A stretch of DNA of 64,000 bases from positions 289,001-353,000 of the forward strand of contig NZ_JANJZA010000001.1 of NCBI RefSeq assembly GCF_026157035.1. The letters run 5' to 3'. Source of the DNA: Sphingomicrobium nitratireducens. Lineage in GTDB: Bacteria; Pseudomonadota; Alphaproteobacteria; Sphingomonadales; Sphingomonadaceae. Each line of letters starts with the position of its first letter. The stretch's first letter is position 1. The notes beneath the pieces were generated by a model, which had not been told where the DNA came from, ran no database searches, and was given only the letters and a program-made list of their open reading frames with translations. Made by a program: the position numbers and the translations under genes. Positions 35,316 to 46,341 of this stretch are shown here, one piece after another.

Positions 35316-35479
35316 AAGTCGATCGCGATCCCCTTTTTCTCCCAGTCGCCATAGCGGGTCGGGTCGAGCCGCTCCTCTTCGCCCGCGGGCGCATCGGCTT
35401 CTTTCACCTTTGCCGGCTCGGGCACGGGCGGGCTGGGCGAGAGATGCTTGGGCGGCTTGACGTGGTCAGGGCGTTTCAT
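35312..35479 (-). CDS. DUF1674 / SDHAF4-like succinate dehydrogenase assembly factor
   Basis: 55 residues from the ATG at 35479. The protein is Pro/Lys/Glu-rich and ends in Asp-Pro-Thr-Arg-Tyr-Gly-Asp-Trp-Glu-Lys-Lys-Gly, then Ile-Ala-Ile-Asp-Phe, the conserved tail of the DUF1674 family, homologous to eukaryotic SDHAF4. That factor binds flavinylated SdhA and helps complex II assembly. Its start is only 28 bases from the divergent rsmB start. Confidence 0.88.
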   Translation of the reverse strand: MKRPDHVKPPKHLSPSPPVPEPAKVKEADAPAGEEERLDPTRYGDWEKKGIAIDF

Positions 35480-35507
35480 CTGCCCCCAATGCTCGCTATG
35501 GGGCGCC

Positions 35508-36758
35508 ATGCCAAGACGGGATTCGGTCGGAACGGACGCGCGGCGCGCTGCGCTCAAGATGCTCGATGCGGTGCTGCGCCGCGACGAGACGCTTGATCAT
35601 GCCGGCCATGTCTATGCGCGCGACCTCGAGCCGTCGGATGCGGGACTGGCGCAGGCGATCGCGGGCGAAGTGCTGCGCCGATTGCCCCTGCTCGACGCGT
35701 TGATCGATGGCGCGACCCGCCAGCCGCTTCCCGACGACAGCAAGGCGCGAATGGTGTTGAGGATGGCGCTTGCCCAGCGGATCGCGCTCGACACGCCCGA
35801 ACATGCGGCAATCGCGACCGCGCTGCCGCTGGTCGACGGCGGCCCGCGCCGGCTGGTGCACGGCGTGCTCTCAACCCTGTTCAAGCGGGACTTGCCTTCT
35901 GCCGACGAGGCGCGGCTCCCCGACGACATCGCGTCGCGCTGGGAGGAAGCGTGGGGCGCCGAAGTTGTCGCGGCAGCCACGCGCCAGCTCGCCCATCGCC
36001 CCCCGCTCGACCTCGCCTTCAAGGCCGAGGACGCCGCGGCCGCTTTCTCCGATGGCGTCATTCTCGCCCCTCGTCACCGCCGCCTCGACAGCAGAGCGGT
36101 CGAGAAGCTGCCGGGCTACAAGGAGGGCAACTGGTGGGTGCAGGACCTTGCGGCCTCGCTTCCCGCCCGGCTGGTGCCTTCATCGGCCCGCCGCGTGCTC
36201 GATGCCTGCGCCGCGCCGGGGGGCAAGACGATGCAGCTCGCCGCCGCCGGACACGAGGTCACTGCGCTCGACCTGTCGAAAAGTCGTCTTAAACGACTGC
36301 GCGAAAATTTGGCGCGAACCGGGCTTTCTTCGGACATCGTCGTTGCCGATCTTGCCGATTATCGCGCGGATGCCCCGTTCGACGCGGTGCTGCTCGACGC
36401 GCCGTGCAGCGCGAGCGGGACGTTCCGACGTCACCCCGAAGTGCTCCAGCGCGCACGCCCCAACATTGTCGAGGCGATGGCCGGGGTGCAGGCGCGGCTG
36501 CTCGACGCCTCTGCCGCGCTCGTCGCGCCCGGTGGCCACCTTGTCTACGCCACCTGCAGCCTCGAACCCGCCGAGGGCGAGGAGCAGGTGCGCGCCTTCC
36601 TCGATCGCCACGAGGGCTGGAGCCTCGTGCAGGACCCCGCGCCCTTCCCTGGCATCGCGGCGTCGCGCGAGGGCTGGTGGCGCATCCTGCCCGGCCAGCT
36701 CGACGAGGCGGGCGGGCTCGACGGTTTCTTCGCGGCGCACCTTGTCCGCGCCCCCTAA
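35508..36758 (+). CDS. rsmB: 16S rRNA cytosine-5 methyltransferase RsmB
   Basis: 416 residues. An N-terminal NusB-like RNA-binding domain (about residues 10-140) is followed by a SAM-dependent methyltransferase with Cys-Ala-Ala-Pro-Gly-Gly-Lys-Thr. The two family cysteines are present, in Asp-Ala-Pro-Cys-Ser-Ala-Ser-Gly and Tyr-Ala-Thr-Cys-Ser-Leu. It methylates C967 of 16S rRNA. It begins the rsmB-rpe-heparinase-purH run. Confidence 0.94.
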   Translation: MPRRDSVGTDARRAALKMLDAVLRRDETLDHAGHVYARDLEPSDAGLAQAIAGEVLRRLPLLDALIDGATRQPLPDDSKARMVLRMALAQRIALDTPEHAAIATALPLVDGGPRRLVHGVLSTLFKRDLPSADEARLPDDIASRWEEAWGAEVVAAATRQLAHRPPLDLAFKAEDAAAAFSDGVILAPRHRRLDSRAVEKLPGYKEGNWWVQDLAASLPARLVPSSARRVLDACAAPGGKTMQLAAAGHEVTALDLSKSRLKRLRENLARTGLSSDIVVADLADYRADAPFDAVLLDAPCSASGTFRRHPEVLQRARPNIVEAMAGVQARLLDASAALVAPGGHLVYATCSLEPAEGEEQVRAFLDRHEGWSLVQDPAPFPGIAASREGWWRILPGQLDEAGGLDGFFAAHLVRAP

Positions 36759-36776
36759 TCCCGTCTAATCGGACCC

Positions 36777-37436
36777 ATGGCCCAACCGATCATTTCCCCT
36801 TCCATCCTGTCCGCCGACTTCGCCAAGCTGGGCGAGGAAATCCGCGCCATCGACGATGCCGGTGCCGACTGGATCCATGTCGACGTGATGGACGGGCACT
36901 ATGTCCCCAACATCACCATCGGCCCGGGCGTGGTGAAGGCGCTGCGCCCGCACACTCAAAAGCCGTTCGACGTCCATCTGATGATCGAACCGGTCGACCC
37001 CTTCCTCGACGCCTTCGCGGACGCGGGCGCCGACATCATCACCATCCACCCCGAGGCGGGCGCCCATAGCCACAGGACGCTCCAGCGCATCCGCCAGCTG
37101 GGCAAGAAGGCGGGCGTGGTGCTCAACCCGGGCACCAGCGAGAGCGCGCTCGACTATCTCCTCGACGAGGCCGACCTCGTCCTCGTGATGAGCGTCAACC
37201 CGGGTTTCGGCGGGCAGAAGTTCATCCCCTCGCAGCTGAAAAAGATCGAGAAAATCGCGGAAAAGGTGGAAAAGCGCGGGCTTGACGTCATCATCGAGGT
37301 CGATGGCGGGGTCGATCCCGATACCGCGCCGCGCTGCATCGATGCGGGCGCCACGGCGCTCGTTGCGGGTACCGCAGTGTTCCGTGGGGGCCCTGACGCC
37401 TACGCGTCCAACATCGCCGCACTCAAGGGGGCCTGA
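36777..37436 (+). CDS. rpe: Ribulose-phosphate 3-epimerase
   Basis: 219 residues. Barrel motifs: Ile-Leu-Ser-Ala-Asp-Phe, [12 protein letters not shown], His-Leu-Met-Ile, [10 protein letters not shown] and Val-Asp-Gly-Gly-Val. These hold the metal-binding and catalytic residues. It interconverts ribulose-5-phosphate and xylulose-5-phosphate. It overlaps the heparinase-like gene by one base (TGATG). Confidence 0.96.
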   Translation: MAQPIISPSILSADFAKLGEEIRAIDDAGADWIHVDVMDGHYVPNITIGPGVVKALRPHTQKPFDVHLMIEPVDPFLDAFADAGADIITIHPEAGAHSHRTLQRIRQLGKKAGVVLNPGTSESALDYLLDEADLVLVMSVNPGFGGQKFIPSQLKKIEKIAEKVEKRGLDVIIEVDGGVDPDTAPRCIDAGATALVAGTAVFRGGPDAYASNIAALKGA

Positions 37437-39088
37437 TGGACGAACAGGGGGCCGAAGCGCGCGCCATTGTCGGCCGGCTGGCGAAGGGCGGCATCGCCCG
37501 GCGCCTGCTCGGCGGCCGACGTGCGCCGCTCCGGCTCGCCGCCGTCCCCCGCGACCATGTCGAGGGCAATCGGCGCCGGGGCGAAGCGCTCCAGCGCGGC
37601 ATCCTCGTCCATGGCGGCACACAGCTCGACCTCGGCGATCTCGACTGGCATGCGATCGGGACCGACACGCCGCCCGCGCGCCACCTGCAGGGATTCGCCT
37701 GGCTGCGCGACCTGGGCGCTGCCGCCAGCCGCGAACAGGGTGCGCCGCTTGCCGAGGCGATCGCCGGGCGCTGGCTGGTCGCGCACGGGACCAAGGCCGA
37801 TGCGGCATGGGACCCGCCGCTGTGGGGCGAGCGGCTGCTTTTCTGGACCGCTTATGCCCCCTACATCCTCTCCTCTCGCGACAGCGGCTATCGCTCGGCG
37901 CTGCTCAACACGCTCGCGCGCGGCGCGCGGCATCTCGACGCCAATGCCGACCGCGCGCGTCCCGGGCTCGATCGCGTCACCGCCTGGGCCGGACTGACCG
38001 TCGCCGCACTGACCATGGAGGGCGGGGTGCCGCGCGTCGCGCGTGCCGAATCCGGGCTGATGCGCGCGCTGGCGCAGGCGCAGTTCGACGATGGCGGGCT
38101 GATGAGCCGCTCGCCCGCCGAACAGCTTCTCCTGGTCGATCGGCTGGGCCTGGTGCGCGCCGCTTATTTCGCGGCCAAGCAGACCATTCCCGACAGTTTC
38201 GACAGCGCGGCCGCCGCCGCGCTCGCTGCGCTTCATGGCGTCACCATGGGCGACGGGCGGCTCGCCAGCTGGCAGGGCGGCCATCCCGGCAACGTCGCCG
38301 ACATTGCCTCGATCGTCGAAGGGTGCGGGATGCGCGCGCGTCCGCTGCGCCAGGCGCGCGGCTGGGGCTACCAGCGCCTGTCCGCGCTCGGCACAGTGGT
38401 CTCGCTCGATGCCGCCCCGCCCCCGCTCGCGGCGATGGCGGACCATGGCTGCGCCTCGACCCTCGCCTTCGAGATGTCGGACGGCGAGCAGCGGCTGATC
38501 GTCAATTGCGGCGGGCCCGGCCCGTTCGCCTCGCGCTTGCCGGAGGAACTGGTCGCCGCGCTGCGCTCGACCGCGGCGCATTCGACGCTGGTGCTCGACG
38601 ATCACAACTCGACCGCGATCATGCCCGACGGTAAATTGGGGCGCGGAGTGACCGACGTCGCCATCGACCGCATCGAGGACAATGACGCGAGCCGCATCGA
38701 GGCGACGCACGACGGCTACCAGAAGCGCTACGGTATGCTCCACACACGCCGCCTGTCGCTCGGCAACGACGGCAAGGAATTGCGCGGCGAGGACCGCATG
38801 GTCCCCAAGGGCCGCCGCAAGATCAAGGACGACCTCCCCTTCGCGATCCGCTTCCATCTCGCGCCCGGCATCGAAGCGACGCCGACCGCCGACGGGATGG
38901 GCGCGATCCTGCGCTCCGAGGGCGCGCCGCCGTGGAATTTCCGCTGCCGCGGCGCGATGCTGACGCTCGAGGAGAGCCTCCATGTCGACGGCCGCGGCGA
39001 CGCGCGCGCGTCGCAGCAACTTGTCGTCGTGGGCGAAGTCTCGCGCCACGGCTCCGACATTGCCTGGCAATTCCGCCGCTCCAGCTAG
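37436..39088 (+). CDS. Heparinase II/III-family protein
   Basis: 550 residues. An alpha/alpha-toroid N-terminal half (Trp- and Leu-rich helices around residues 80-270) is followed by a beta-sandwich region that includes Leu-Ile-Val-Asn-Cys-Gly-Gly-Pro and Asp-Asp-His-Asn-Ser-Thr. This is the family of polysaccharide lyases often encoded between rpe and purH in alphaproteobacteria. No signal peptide is evident. The natural substrate is not known. Confidence 0.88.
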   Translation: MDEQGAEARAIVGRLAKGGIARRLLGGRRAPLRLAAVPRDHVEGNRRRGEALQRGILVHGGTQLDLGDLDWHAIGTDTPPARHLQGFAWLRDLGAAASREQGAPLAEAIAGRWLVAHGTKADAAWDPPLWGERLLFWTAYAPYILSSRDSGYRSALLNTLARGARHLDANADRARPGLDRVTAWAGLTVAALTMEGGVPRVARAESGLMRALAQAQFDDGGLMSRSPAEQLLLVDRLGLVRAAYFAAKQTIPDSFDSAAAAALAALHGVTMGDGRLASWQGGHPGNVADIASIVEGCGMRARPLRQARGWGYQRLSALGTVVSLDAAPPPLAAMADHGCASTLAFEMSDGEQRLIVNCGGPGPFASRLPEELVAALRSTAAHSTLVLDDHNSTAIMPDGKLGRGVTDVAIDRIEDNDASRIEATHDGYQKRYGMLHTRRLSLGNDGKELRGEDRMVPKGRRKIKDDLPFAIRFHLAPGIEATPTADGMGAILRSEGAPPWNFRCRGAMLTLEESLHVDGRGDARASQQLVVVGEVSRHGSDIAWQFRRSS

Positions 39089-39099
39089 AAAGACCCCCC

Positions 39100-40689
39100 G
39101 TGACCCCGCACAAGCCGATCCGCCGCGCCCTCGTCTCGCTGTCCGACAAGTCCGGGCTCGAACCGCTCGCCGCCGCGCTGGTGAAACATGGCGCCGAACT
39201 GGTCTCGACCGGCGGCACCGCCAAGGCGCTGCGCGAGATGGGACACGCGGTGAAGGATGTCAGCGAGCTGACCGGCTTTCCCGAGATGATGGACGGGCGC
39301 GTGAAGACGCTCCACCCCAAGGTCCATGGCGGCATCCTCGCGGTGCGCGACAATCCCGACCATGCCGGGGCGATGGACGAGCACGGGATCGGCCCGATCG
39401 ACATGGTGGTGGTCAATCTCTACCCGTTCGAGGAGACCGTCGCGAAGGGGGCAGACCGCGACACGGTGATCGAGAATATCGACATCGGCGGGCCCTCGAT
39501 GGTTCGCTCGGCGGCCAAGAACCATCATGACGTCGCGATCCTGACCGACCCCGCCGACTATGACGCGGTGATCGGCGAGCTCGACGCGCATGGCGGGCTG
39601 ACGCTCGAATTCCGCAAGATGCTCGCGGCCAAGGCGTTCGCTCTGACCGCCGCCTACGACGCCGCGATCAGCCAGTGGTTCGCCTATGCCGACCAGGGCG
39701 AACTCTTCCCGCAGCGCCGCGCGATGGCCTCGAGTCTCGTCTCGACCCTGCGCTACGGCGAGAACCCGCACCAGAAGGCGGCGCTCTACGTGCCGCAACG
39801 CGTGATGGCACCCGGCCTCCCGCAGGCCGAGCAGCTGCAGGGCAAGGAACTGAGCTATAACAACTACAATGACGCCAACGCCGCGCTCGAGCTCGTTGCC
39901 GAGTTCGCGGGCGGCGATCCGGCGGTGGTGATCGTCAAGCACGCCAACCCGTGCGGCGTCGCGCAGGCCGGCAGCCTCGTCGAGGCGTGGAAGGCCGCGC
40001 TCGCGTGCGACAGCGTCTCGGCGTTCGGCGGGATCGTCGCCACCAACGTGCCGCTCGACGGGCCGACGGCCGAGGCGATCTGCGAGATCTTTACCGAGGT
40101 CGTGGTGGCGCCGGGCGCCGACGAGGAAGCGCGCGCCGCGTTCGCGAAGAAGAAGAACCTGCGCCTCTTGATCACCGACGGCCTGCCCGATCCGCGCCGC
40201 CCGGGCATCAGCCAGGTCGTCATCGCGGGCGGCCTCCTCGTCCAGACGCGCGACAATCTCGCCGTATCGCCCGAGGAGCTGCAGGTCGTCACCAAGCGCG
40301 CGCCGACCGAGCAGGAACTGAAGGACTGCCTGTTCGCCTGGACCGTGGCGCGCCACGTCAAGTCGAACGCGATCGTTTACGCCAGGGACGGCGCCACCGC
40401 GGGCATCGGCGCGGGCCAGATGAACCGCCGCGATTCGAGCCGTATCGCCGCGATGAAAGCTGCCGAGGCGGCCGAGACCTATGGCTGGGACCAGCCGCGC
40501 ACGGTCGGCAGCGCGGTCGCGTCCGACGCCTTCTTCCCGTTCGCCGACGGGTTACTGGCCGCGGCCGAAGCGGGAGCGACCGCGATCATCCAGCCGGGTG
40601 GGTCGATCCGCGACGAGGAAGTGATCGCGGCGGCCGACAAGGCAGGCCTCGCGATGGTCTTCACCGGAATGCGGCACTTCCGCCACTAG
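39100..40689 (+). CDS. purH: Bifunctional AICAR transformylase / IMP cyclohydrolase
   Basis: 529 residues from a GTG at 39100. The N-terminal IMP cyclohydrolase domain has Ser-Asp-Lys-Ser-Gly and Ser-Thr-Gly-Gly-Thr-Ala-Lys. The C-terminal transformylase has Leu-Arg-Tyr-Gly-Glu-Asn-Pro-His-Gln, the Lys-His of Val-Lys-His-Ala-Asn-Pro-Cys-Gly, and ends in Met-Arg-His-Phe-Arg-His. It catalyses the last two steps to IMP. Its stop shares CTAG with the flippase gene. Confidence 0.97.
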   Translation: MTPHKPIRRALVSLSDKSGLEPLAAALVKHGAELVSTGGTAKALREMGHAVKDVSELTGFPEMMDGRVKTLHPKVHGGILAVRDNPDHAGAMDEHGIGPIDMVVVNLYPFEETVAKGADRDTVIENIDIGGPSMVRSAAKNHHDVAILTDPADYDAVIGELDAHGGLTLEFRKMLAAKAFALTAAYDAAISQWFAYADQGELFPQRRAMASSLVSTLRYGENPHQKAALYVPQRVMAPGLPQAEQLQGKELSYNNYNDANAALELVAEFAGGDPAVVIVKHANPCGVAQAGSLVEAWKAALACDSVSAFGGIVATNVPLDGPTAEAICEIFTEVVVAPGADEEARAAFAKKKNLRLLITDGLPDPRRPGISQVVIAGGLLVQTRDNLAVSPEELQVVTKRAPTEQELKDCLFAWTVARHVKSNAIVYARDGATAGIGAGQMNRRDSSRIAAMKAAEAAETYGWDQPRTVGSAVASDAFFPFADGLLAAAEAGATAIIQPGGSIRDEEVIAAADKAGLAMVFTGMRHFRH

Positions 40690-42206
40690 GCGGGTGGGTC
40701 GGCCACGACCTTGCGCTTGCGCATCTTGAACAGCTCGCGGTCCTCGGGACCGAAGCCGCGCTTCCAGATGACGATGCCGAACGCGACCATGATCAGCGGG
40801 CCGCCGATCACTAGCTGGCCCCAGTCGGGCAGCATGACGGCGAAGAAGCCGACTACGAGCGCCGCGCCCGCCGCCCACAGGAGCGACCAGCGCCAGCCCG
40901 AGACCGGCTCGCCGACGATGCGCGAGAGCAACATCGCCTTGGCGGTCGCGCCGAAGGCGAGCGCGAGGGCGAGGCCGATCGCGGGGCCCATCGCTTGCAC
41001 CATGGTCGGCAGCTCGAAGCTGCGCAGCACGAGGATGGCCGCCGCGCCCAGCGCCGCCTCGACCCCGATCAGCGTGAGGCTGAGCAGCATGTTGCGGTGG
41101 CGCGCGAGGTAAATGAGGGCCGCTTCGCTGACGGCTGCGGTCGCGGCGATGACCTCTGCGCCCAACAGGATGCCGAGGATCAGGTAGCCGACCCCGAATT
41201 CGGGGCCCATCAGGTTCATCACCGCCATCGCGGGGATACCGAGCGCGAGCGCGACGGCCGCTTGTGCGGCGATGATCCAGAAGCCGACTTGACGCACCTG
41301 GCTCGCGACCGCCTCGTAATTGCCCTCGGCGACGTTCTTGGAGATGACCGGCCCGAGGATCGGGTCGAAGCTGGTCTTGAGCTTGGAGACGAGCGACGCG
41401 ACCTGCTGGGCGACGTAATAGATGCCGACCACGGTGGGCGCGAAGAACAGGCCGAGCACCGCGATGTCGACGCGGCGCGTGCCCCATTCGACCGTGTCGG
41501 CGACCGCGAGCGGATAGTTGGCGCGCGCCATCTCCCACAATTTCACCGGATGCGGGCTCCAGCCGTGCGGTAGGCCGTATTCGCGCAGAAAGGGGATCGC
41601 TGCTGCGATCACCGCCGCCATCATCGAGGCGACGTAGGCGACGATCAGCCCGTCATCGAGGCTGACGAAGATCCAGGCCGCCGCGACCAACGAGATGACC
41701 CACGGCTCGACGATCGCGCGCGCTCGGACAGCCGCGCCGATATTGTGCCGGTAGGCCAGCGCGGCGAGCATGATCTCGGTCCACGCCAGCGCCAGCACGG
41801 TGAAGGGCAGCAGGCGTTCGAGCCCGCGCACCTCGGAGTTGGGGAACATCGCCTGCGGGAAGGCGATGAGGATCGCCATCATGATCCCCGATCCGACCGC
41901 GGCGACGATCAGCGCGTCATAGCACACGTGCGTGTGACTGCGCTCGCCCGACTGCGACAGTTGTTTGGCGAGCCCTCGCTTCAATCCGAACGTGCCGAGC
42001 TGCGAGGCGAATTCGACCACGATCAGCGCGTAGGCGAAACGCCCGAGCGCTTCCGGCCCGTAGAACTGGCCCGCGATGAGGAGGAACGGGATGCGCGCGA
42101 TCAGGCGCAGCACGAACCCGAAGAAGTTGATCCGCCCGCCACGGGCCAGCGCCGCGAGGTCGCCCGGGCCCTTATCGGCGGGATCGGCTGCGGGAGGCGT
42201 CGCCAT
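40686..42206 (-). CDS. Polysaccharide/O-antigen flippase family membrane protein
   Basis: 506 residues with about 12-14 hydrophobic segments spread over the whole length, in the pattern of the MOP-superfamily (Wzx/MATE-like) exporters. Supporting points are the early Asn-Phe-Phe-Gly-Phe-Val-Leu-Arg-Leu segment and [10 protein letters not shown] in the middle. It would flip a lipid-linked sugar across the inner membrane. No glycosyltransferase genes are adjacent. The ATG overlaps the polA stop as TGATG. Confidence 0.83.
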   Translation of the reverse strand: MATPPAADPADKGPGDLAALARGGRINFFGFVLRLIARIPFLLIAGQFYGPEALGRFAYALIVVEFASQLGTFGLKRGLAKQLSQSGERSHTHVCYDALIVAAVGSGIMMAILIAFPQAMFPNSEVRGLERLLPFTVLALAWTEIMLAALAYRHNIGAAVRARAIVEPWVISLVAAAWIFVSLDDGLIVAYVASMMAAVIAAAIPFLREYGLPHGWSPHPVKLWEMARANYPLAVADTVEWGTRRVDIAVLGLFFAPTVVGIYYVAQQVASLVSKLKTSFDPILGPVISKNVAEGNYEAVASQVRQVGFWIIAAQAAVALALGIPAMAVMNLMGPEFGVGYLILGILLGAEVIAATAAVSEAALIYLARHRNMLLSLTLIGVEAALGAAAILVLRSFELPTMVQAMGPAIGLALALAFGATAKAMLLSRIVGEPVSGWRWSLLWAAGAALVVGFFAVMLPDWGQLVIGGPLIMVAFGIVIWKRGFGPEDRELFKMRKRKVVADPPA

Positions 42207-45019
42207 CAGTGCGCCGCGCCCCAGTTGGCGCCCCAGCCCACTTCGACGTCGAGCGGCACGTCGAGGTCGAGCAGCGGCCCGGCCGCGCCTTCCATCACGT
42301 CGCGCACGACCTTGGCGGCGGCCTCTTCCTTGCCCTCGCGCACTTCGAACAGCAGTTCGTCGTGGACCTGGAGCAGCATCCTGACGTCATCGAGCCCGGC
42401 ATCGTGGAGCGCCGCGTCCATCCGCGCCATCGCGCGCTTGATGAGATCGGCGCTGGTGCCTTGGATCGGCGCGTTGATCGCGGCGCGCTCGGCGCCGGCG
42501 CGCACGTTCTGCATCTTCGAACGGATGTTCGGGAAATGCGTCTTCCGCCCGAACAGGGTGGTCGTGTAGCCGGTCTCGCGCACCTTGATGAGCGTTTCCG
42601 AGATATAGTTCTTGATGCCCGGGAAGCTCGCGAAATAGCGGTCAATGATGTCCTGCGCCTCGCTGCGTTCGATTTCGAGACGGCCCGCGAGCCCGAAGGC
42701 GGAGATGCCGTAGAGGATCGCGAAGTTGACCGTCTTGGCCTTTCCGCGTGTCTCCTTGGTCACCTCGCCGAACAGTTCGGTCGCGGTGCGGTTGTGGATG
42801 TCCTCGCCCTTGGCGAAGGCGTCCTTGAGCTGCGGCACGTCGGCCATGTGCGCGGCAAGGCGCAACTCGATCTGGCTATAGTCCGCGCTCATCAGCACAT
42901 GACCGGGCTCGGCGACGAAGGCGTCGCGGATCTTGGCGCCGATGGGCGTGCGGATCGGGATGTTCTGGAGGTTGGGGTCGGTCGAGGACAGGCGCCCGGT
43001 CTGCGCGCCCGCGAGGCTGTAGCTGGTGTGGACGCGCCCGGTCTTCGAATTGATCTGGTCCTGCAGCGCATCGGTATAGGTCGACTTGAGCTTGGCCAGC
43101 TGGCGCCAGTCGAGGACGAGGCGCGCGACCTCCATCCCCTCGCCCGCGAGCCGCTCGAGCTCGGTGACGTCGGTCGAATAGTTGCCGGTCTTGCCCTTGC
43201 GCCCGCCCTTGGCACCCAGCTTGTCGAACAGGATCACGCCCAGTTGCTGGGGCGAGCCGATGGTGAACTCCTCGCCCGCCGCCGCGTAGATCTTCTTCTC
43301 GAGCGCGGCGATGTCCTCGGCGAAGTCCTTGGAAAGACGCGCGAGATAGTCGCGGTCGACCTTGATCCCGCGCTCCTCCATGCGCGCCAGCACCTCGACC
43401 ATCGGCCGGTCGACCATCTCGTAGACGCGCGTCACCCGCTCTTTGGCCAAGCGCGGCTTCATCCGTTTCCACAGGCGCAGCGTGATGTCGGCATCCTCGG
43501 CGGCATATTCGGTCGCCGGACCCAGCGCGACCTCGTCGAAGGTGATCTGCTTCTTGCCCGTCCCGCACACCTGCTTGAACGGAATGCATTCGTGGCCCAG
43601 CCGGCTCCTGGCAAGTTCGTCCATGCCGTGCCCGCCAAGCCCGCGGCCCGCGTCGAGGTCGAAGCTCATCACCAGCGTGTCGTCATAGGGCGCGACGCGG
43701 ATGTCGTGCTTGGCGAACAGGACGAGGTCGTATTTGAAATTATGCCCGATCTTGAGGATCGCATCGTCTTCGAGCATCGGCTTGAGCCGCGCCAGCGCCG
43801 CCTCCTTGTCGAGCTGTTCGGGCCGCTCGGCGAGGAGATCGCTGCCGACATGGTCGAGCGGGACGTAGCAGGCCTTGTTGTCGGCGGTGGCGAGGCTGAC
43901 GCCGACCAGTCGCGCTTCGACGCAATCGAGGCAGTCGGTCTCAGTATCGACCGCGATGTAGCCCTGGTGACGCGCCTCGGCGATCCAGCGGTCGAGCGCG
44001 TCCATGTCGGTCACCGTCTCGTATTGCGAGCGGTCGAGCTCGATCTCGTCGGGTTCGGGCGGTTCGGCGGGGCCGGGGTCAAGCATCGGTGCTGACGTCT
44101 TGGCGTCACCCGACTTTTCGCGTTCTTCCGCGCTTTTCGAGCCTCCGCCCATACGCGTCAGCAGCGCCTTGAACCCCTGGTCCTCGAGGAATGCGCGCAG
44201 CGGTTCGGCCGGGATGCCGTCGAGCTTCAGGCTGTCGAGCGGCTGCGGCAGCGGGGCGTCGCACACCAGCTCGACCAATTCGCGCGACAGGCGCGCGGCG
44301 TCGGCATGTTCGGTGAGGTTGCGCTTCAAGGCGGGCTTGGTGATCTCGTCGAGCGAATTGAGGATCGTCTCGAGGTCGCCATACTGGTCGAGCAGCTGCG
44401 CGGCGGTCTTGGGGCCGACACCGGGAACGCCCGGTACGTTGTCGACCTTGTCGCCCATCATCGCGAGGAGATCGCCGACCTTCTCCGGGCCGACGCCGAA
44501 CTTCTCGATCACGTCCTCGCGCTTGATGCGCTTGTCCTTCAACGTGTCGAGCATGTCGATCTCGGCGCCGTTATCGCGCGTCTCGATCAGCTGCATCAAA
44601 TCCTTGTCGGAACTGACGATGGTGACCTTCCAGCCTTCGTCGGCGGCCGCGCGCGCATAGCAGGCGATGATGTCGTCGGCCTCGAGCCCCTCTTCCTCGA
44701 TGCACGGCAGAGAGAAGGCGCGGGTGGCCTCGCGCGTCAGCGGGAATTGCGGGACGAGGTCCTCGGGCGCGGGCGGGCGGTTGGCCTTGTACTGATCGAA
44801 CAATTCGTCGCGGTGGGTCTTGCCCGACGCGTCGAAGATCACCGCGAGGTGGGTCGGCCCCTCCTCCTTGTTGAGCTTGTCGGCGAGCTTCCACAGCATT
44901 GCGGTATAACCATAGACCGCGCCGGCAGGCGTGCCGTGCCGGTTGGTCAGCGGCGGAAGCTGGTGATAGGCGCGAAAAATGTAGCTCGAGCCGTCGACGA
45001 GATAGAGGTGGTTCGCCAT
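42206..45019 (-). CDS. polA: DNA polymerase I
   Basis: 937 residues from the ATG at 45019. Three domains are intact: a 5'-nuclease (Val-Asp-Gly-Ser-Ser-Tyr-Ile-Phe-Arg-Ala-Tyr, Asp-Lys-Asp-Leu), a 3'-5' proofreading exonuclease (Val-Asp-Thr-Glu-Thr-Asp; Tyr-Ala-Ala-Glu-Asp-Ala-Asp), and the polymerase (Ser-Ala-Asp-Tyr-Ser-Gln-Ile-Glu-Leu-Arg; Val-His-Asp-Glu). It fills gaps in replication and repair. It is divergent from the antiporter gene. Confidence 0.97.
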   Translation of the reverse strand: MANHLYLVDGSSYIFRAYHQLPPLTNRHGTPAGAVYGYTAMLWKLADKLNKEEGPTHLAVIFDASGKTHRDELFDQYKANRPPAPEDLVPQFPLTREATRAFSLPCIEEEGLEADDIIACYARAAADEGWKVTIVSSDKDLMQLIETRDNGAEIDMLDTLKDKRIKREDVIEKFGVGPEKVGDLLAMMGDKVDNVPGVPGVGPKTAAQLLDQYGDLETILNSLDEITKPALKRNLTEHADAARLSRELVELVCDAPLPQPLDSLKLDGIPAEPLRAFLEDQGFKALLTRMGGGSKSAEEREKSGDAKTSAPMLDPGPAEPPEPDEIELDRSQYETVTDMDALDRWIAEARHQGYIAVDTETDCLDCVEARLVGVSLATADNKACYVPLDHVGSDLLAERPEQLDKEAALARLKPMLEDDAILKIGHNFKYDLVLFAKHDIRVAPYDDTLVMSFDLDAGRGLGGHGMDELARSRLGHECIPFKQVCGTGKKQITFDEVALGPATEYAAEDADITLRLWKRMKPRLAKERVTRVYEMVDRPMVEVLARMEERGIKVDRDYLARLSKDFAEDIAALEKKIYAAAGEEFTIGSPQQLGVILFDKLGAKGGRKGKTGNYSTDVTELERLAGEGMEVARLVLDWRQLAKLKSTYTDALQDQINSKTGRVHTSYSLAGAQTGRLSSTDPNLQNIPIRTPIGAKIRDAFVAEPGHVLMSADYSQIELRLAAHMADVPQLKDAFAKGEDIHNRTATELFGEVTKETRGKAKTVNFAILYGISAFGLAGRLEIERSEAQDIIDRYFASFPGIKNYISETLIKVRETGYTTTLFGRKTHFPNIRSKMQNVRAGAERAAINAPIQGTSADLIKRAMARMDAALHDAGLDDVRMLLQVHDELLFEVREGKEEAAAKVVRDVMEGAAGPLLDLDVPLDVEVGWGANWGAAH

Positions 45020-45105
45020 CAGGGCACCTGCCTTAGCAGGATGGGACGGCGATTCCAGCGGCTTGACGCCTTGATCGCGCGCGGCGCGCACGCCACAAGG
45101 CGGCC

Positions 45106-46338
45106 ATGCATGAAGCCCCGCTCGATTTCACCACGCTCGGCCTTGTCCTGTTCGTCGCGATGCTGGTCGCGATCGGGACGCGGCGCATCAACATGCCCTA
45201 CAGCGTCGGGCTGGTCATCGCGGGTTTCATCCTCGCGCTCACCCCGGTCGGGATCGACCTCCAGCTGACTCCCGCGATCGTGTTCCAGCTGCTGCTGCCC
45301 CCGCTCGTGTTCGAGGCGGCGATCCAGATCCCGTGGAAGAATTTCCGGCGCGAGTTGCCGCTGCTGCTGACCCTGGTGACGGTCGGCGTCGGGCTGGCGG
45401 CGGCGCTGGTCGCGGTGGGGATGCATTACCTCGTCGGCTGGGGCTGGCTCGGCGCCGCCTTCTTCGGCGTGCTAATCGCCGCGACCGATCCGGTCAGCGT
45501 CATCGCGACCTTCAAGGAGAACAAGGTCGACCACCGCCTCCACCTCCTCGTCGAGAGCGAGAGCCTGCTCAACGACGGGGTCGCGGCCCTGTTGTTCGCG
45601 CTGCTCGTCGGGGTCGCGGCGGGTGCGGGACTGGGGCCGGCCGAAGTCGGGCTCGACCTCCTGCGCATCGCGGGCGGCGGCGTGCTCGTCGGCCTCCTCG
45701 TGGCGGGCGTGCTGTTGGTCATCGCGGGCCGCACCGAGGACAAATTGGTCGAGATCTCGCTGACCATGCTAGCCGCCTACGGCAGCTTCCTCGCGGCCGA
45801 GCATTTCCACATGTCGGGCGTGCTCGCGACCGTCGCGGCCGGCATCCTCGTCGGCAATTACGGCTGGCTCGGGTCGATCAGCGACGAGGGCCGCGGCGCG
45901 GTGCTCAGTTTCTGGGACTATGCCGCGTTCGTGGCCAACAGCTTCGTATTCATCCTGATCGGGGATGGCGAGGCCTCGCCCAGCCTGCTCGCCGCCATCC
46001 CCGTCGCGGTGATCGCGACCCTGCTCTCGCTCGGCGGGCGCGCGGTGGCAGTCTATCCGGTCACCTTCGCCTTCATCAGGACGAAGCTCGCCATCCCCTT
46101 CCGCTACAAGCACGTGTTGTTCTGGGGTGGGCTTCGCGGCGCGCTCAGCCTCGCATTGGCGCTGCTCATCCCCGAAAGCGTGCCAGAGCGCGAGGCGATC
46201 ATCTCGGCGACCTTCCTCGTCGTCGCCTTCTCGCTGTTCGTCCAAGGCATCACCATGCCGTGGGTGCTGCGCAAGCTCGACCTGGTGCGCGGCCATTTCC
46301 CGCCGCACGAAGGCCAGCCGGTCGAGGACGTTCACTAG
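45106..46338 (+). CDS. CPA1-family Na+/H+ antiporter
   Basis: 410 residues with about 12 transmembrane helices. The ion-site motif Ala-Thr-Asp-Pro-Val-Ser-Val is near residue 125, and Glu-Ser-Glu-Ser-Leu-Leu-Asn-Asp-Gly follows it, as in NhaP/NHE proteins. It exchanges protons for sodium or potassium in the inner membrane. There is no C-terminal cytoplasmic regulatory domain, so it is a short form. Confidence 0.9.
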   Translation: MHEAPLDFTTLGLVLFVAMLVAIGTRRINMPYSVGLVIAGFILALTPVGIDLQLTPAIVFQLLLPPLVFEAAIQIPWKNFRRELPLLLTLVTVGVGLAAALVAVGMHYLVGWGWLGAAFFGVLIAATDPVSVIATFKENKVDHRLHLLVESESLLNDGVAALLFALLVGVAAGAGLGPAEVGLDLLRIAGGGVLVGLLVAGVLLVIAGRTEDKLVEISLTMLAAYGSFLAAEHFHMSGVLATVAAGILVGNYGWLGSISDEGRGAVLSFWDYAAFVANSFVFILIGDGEASPSLLAAIPVAVIATLLSLGGRAVAVYPVTFAFIRTKLAIPFRYKHVLFWGGLRGALSLALALLIPESVPEREAIISATFLVVAFSLFVQGITMPWVLRKLDLVRGHFPPHEGQPVEDVH

Positions 46339-46341
46339 CAT

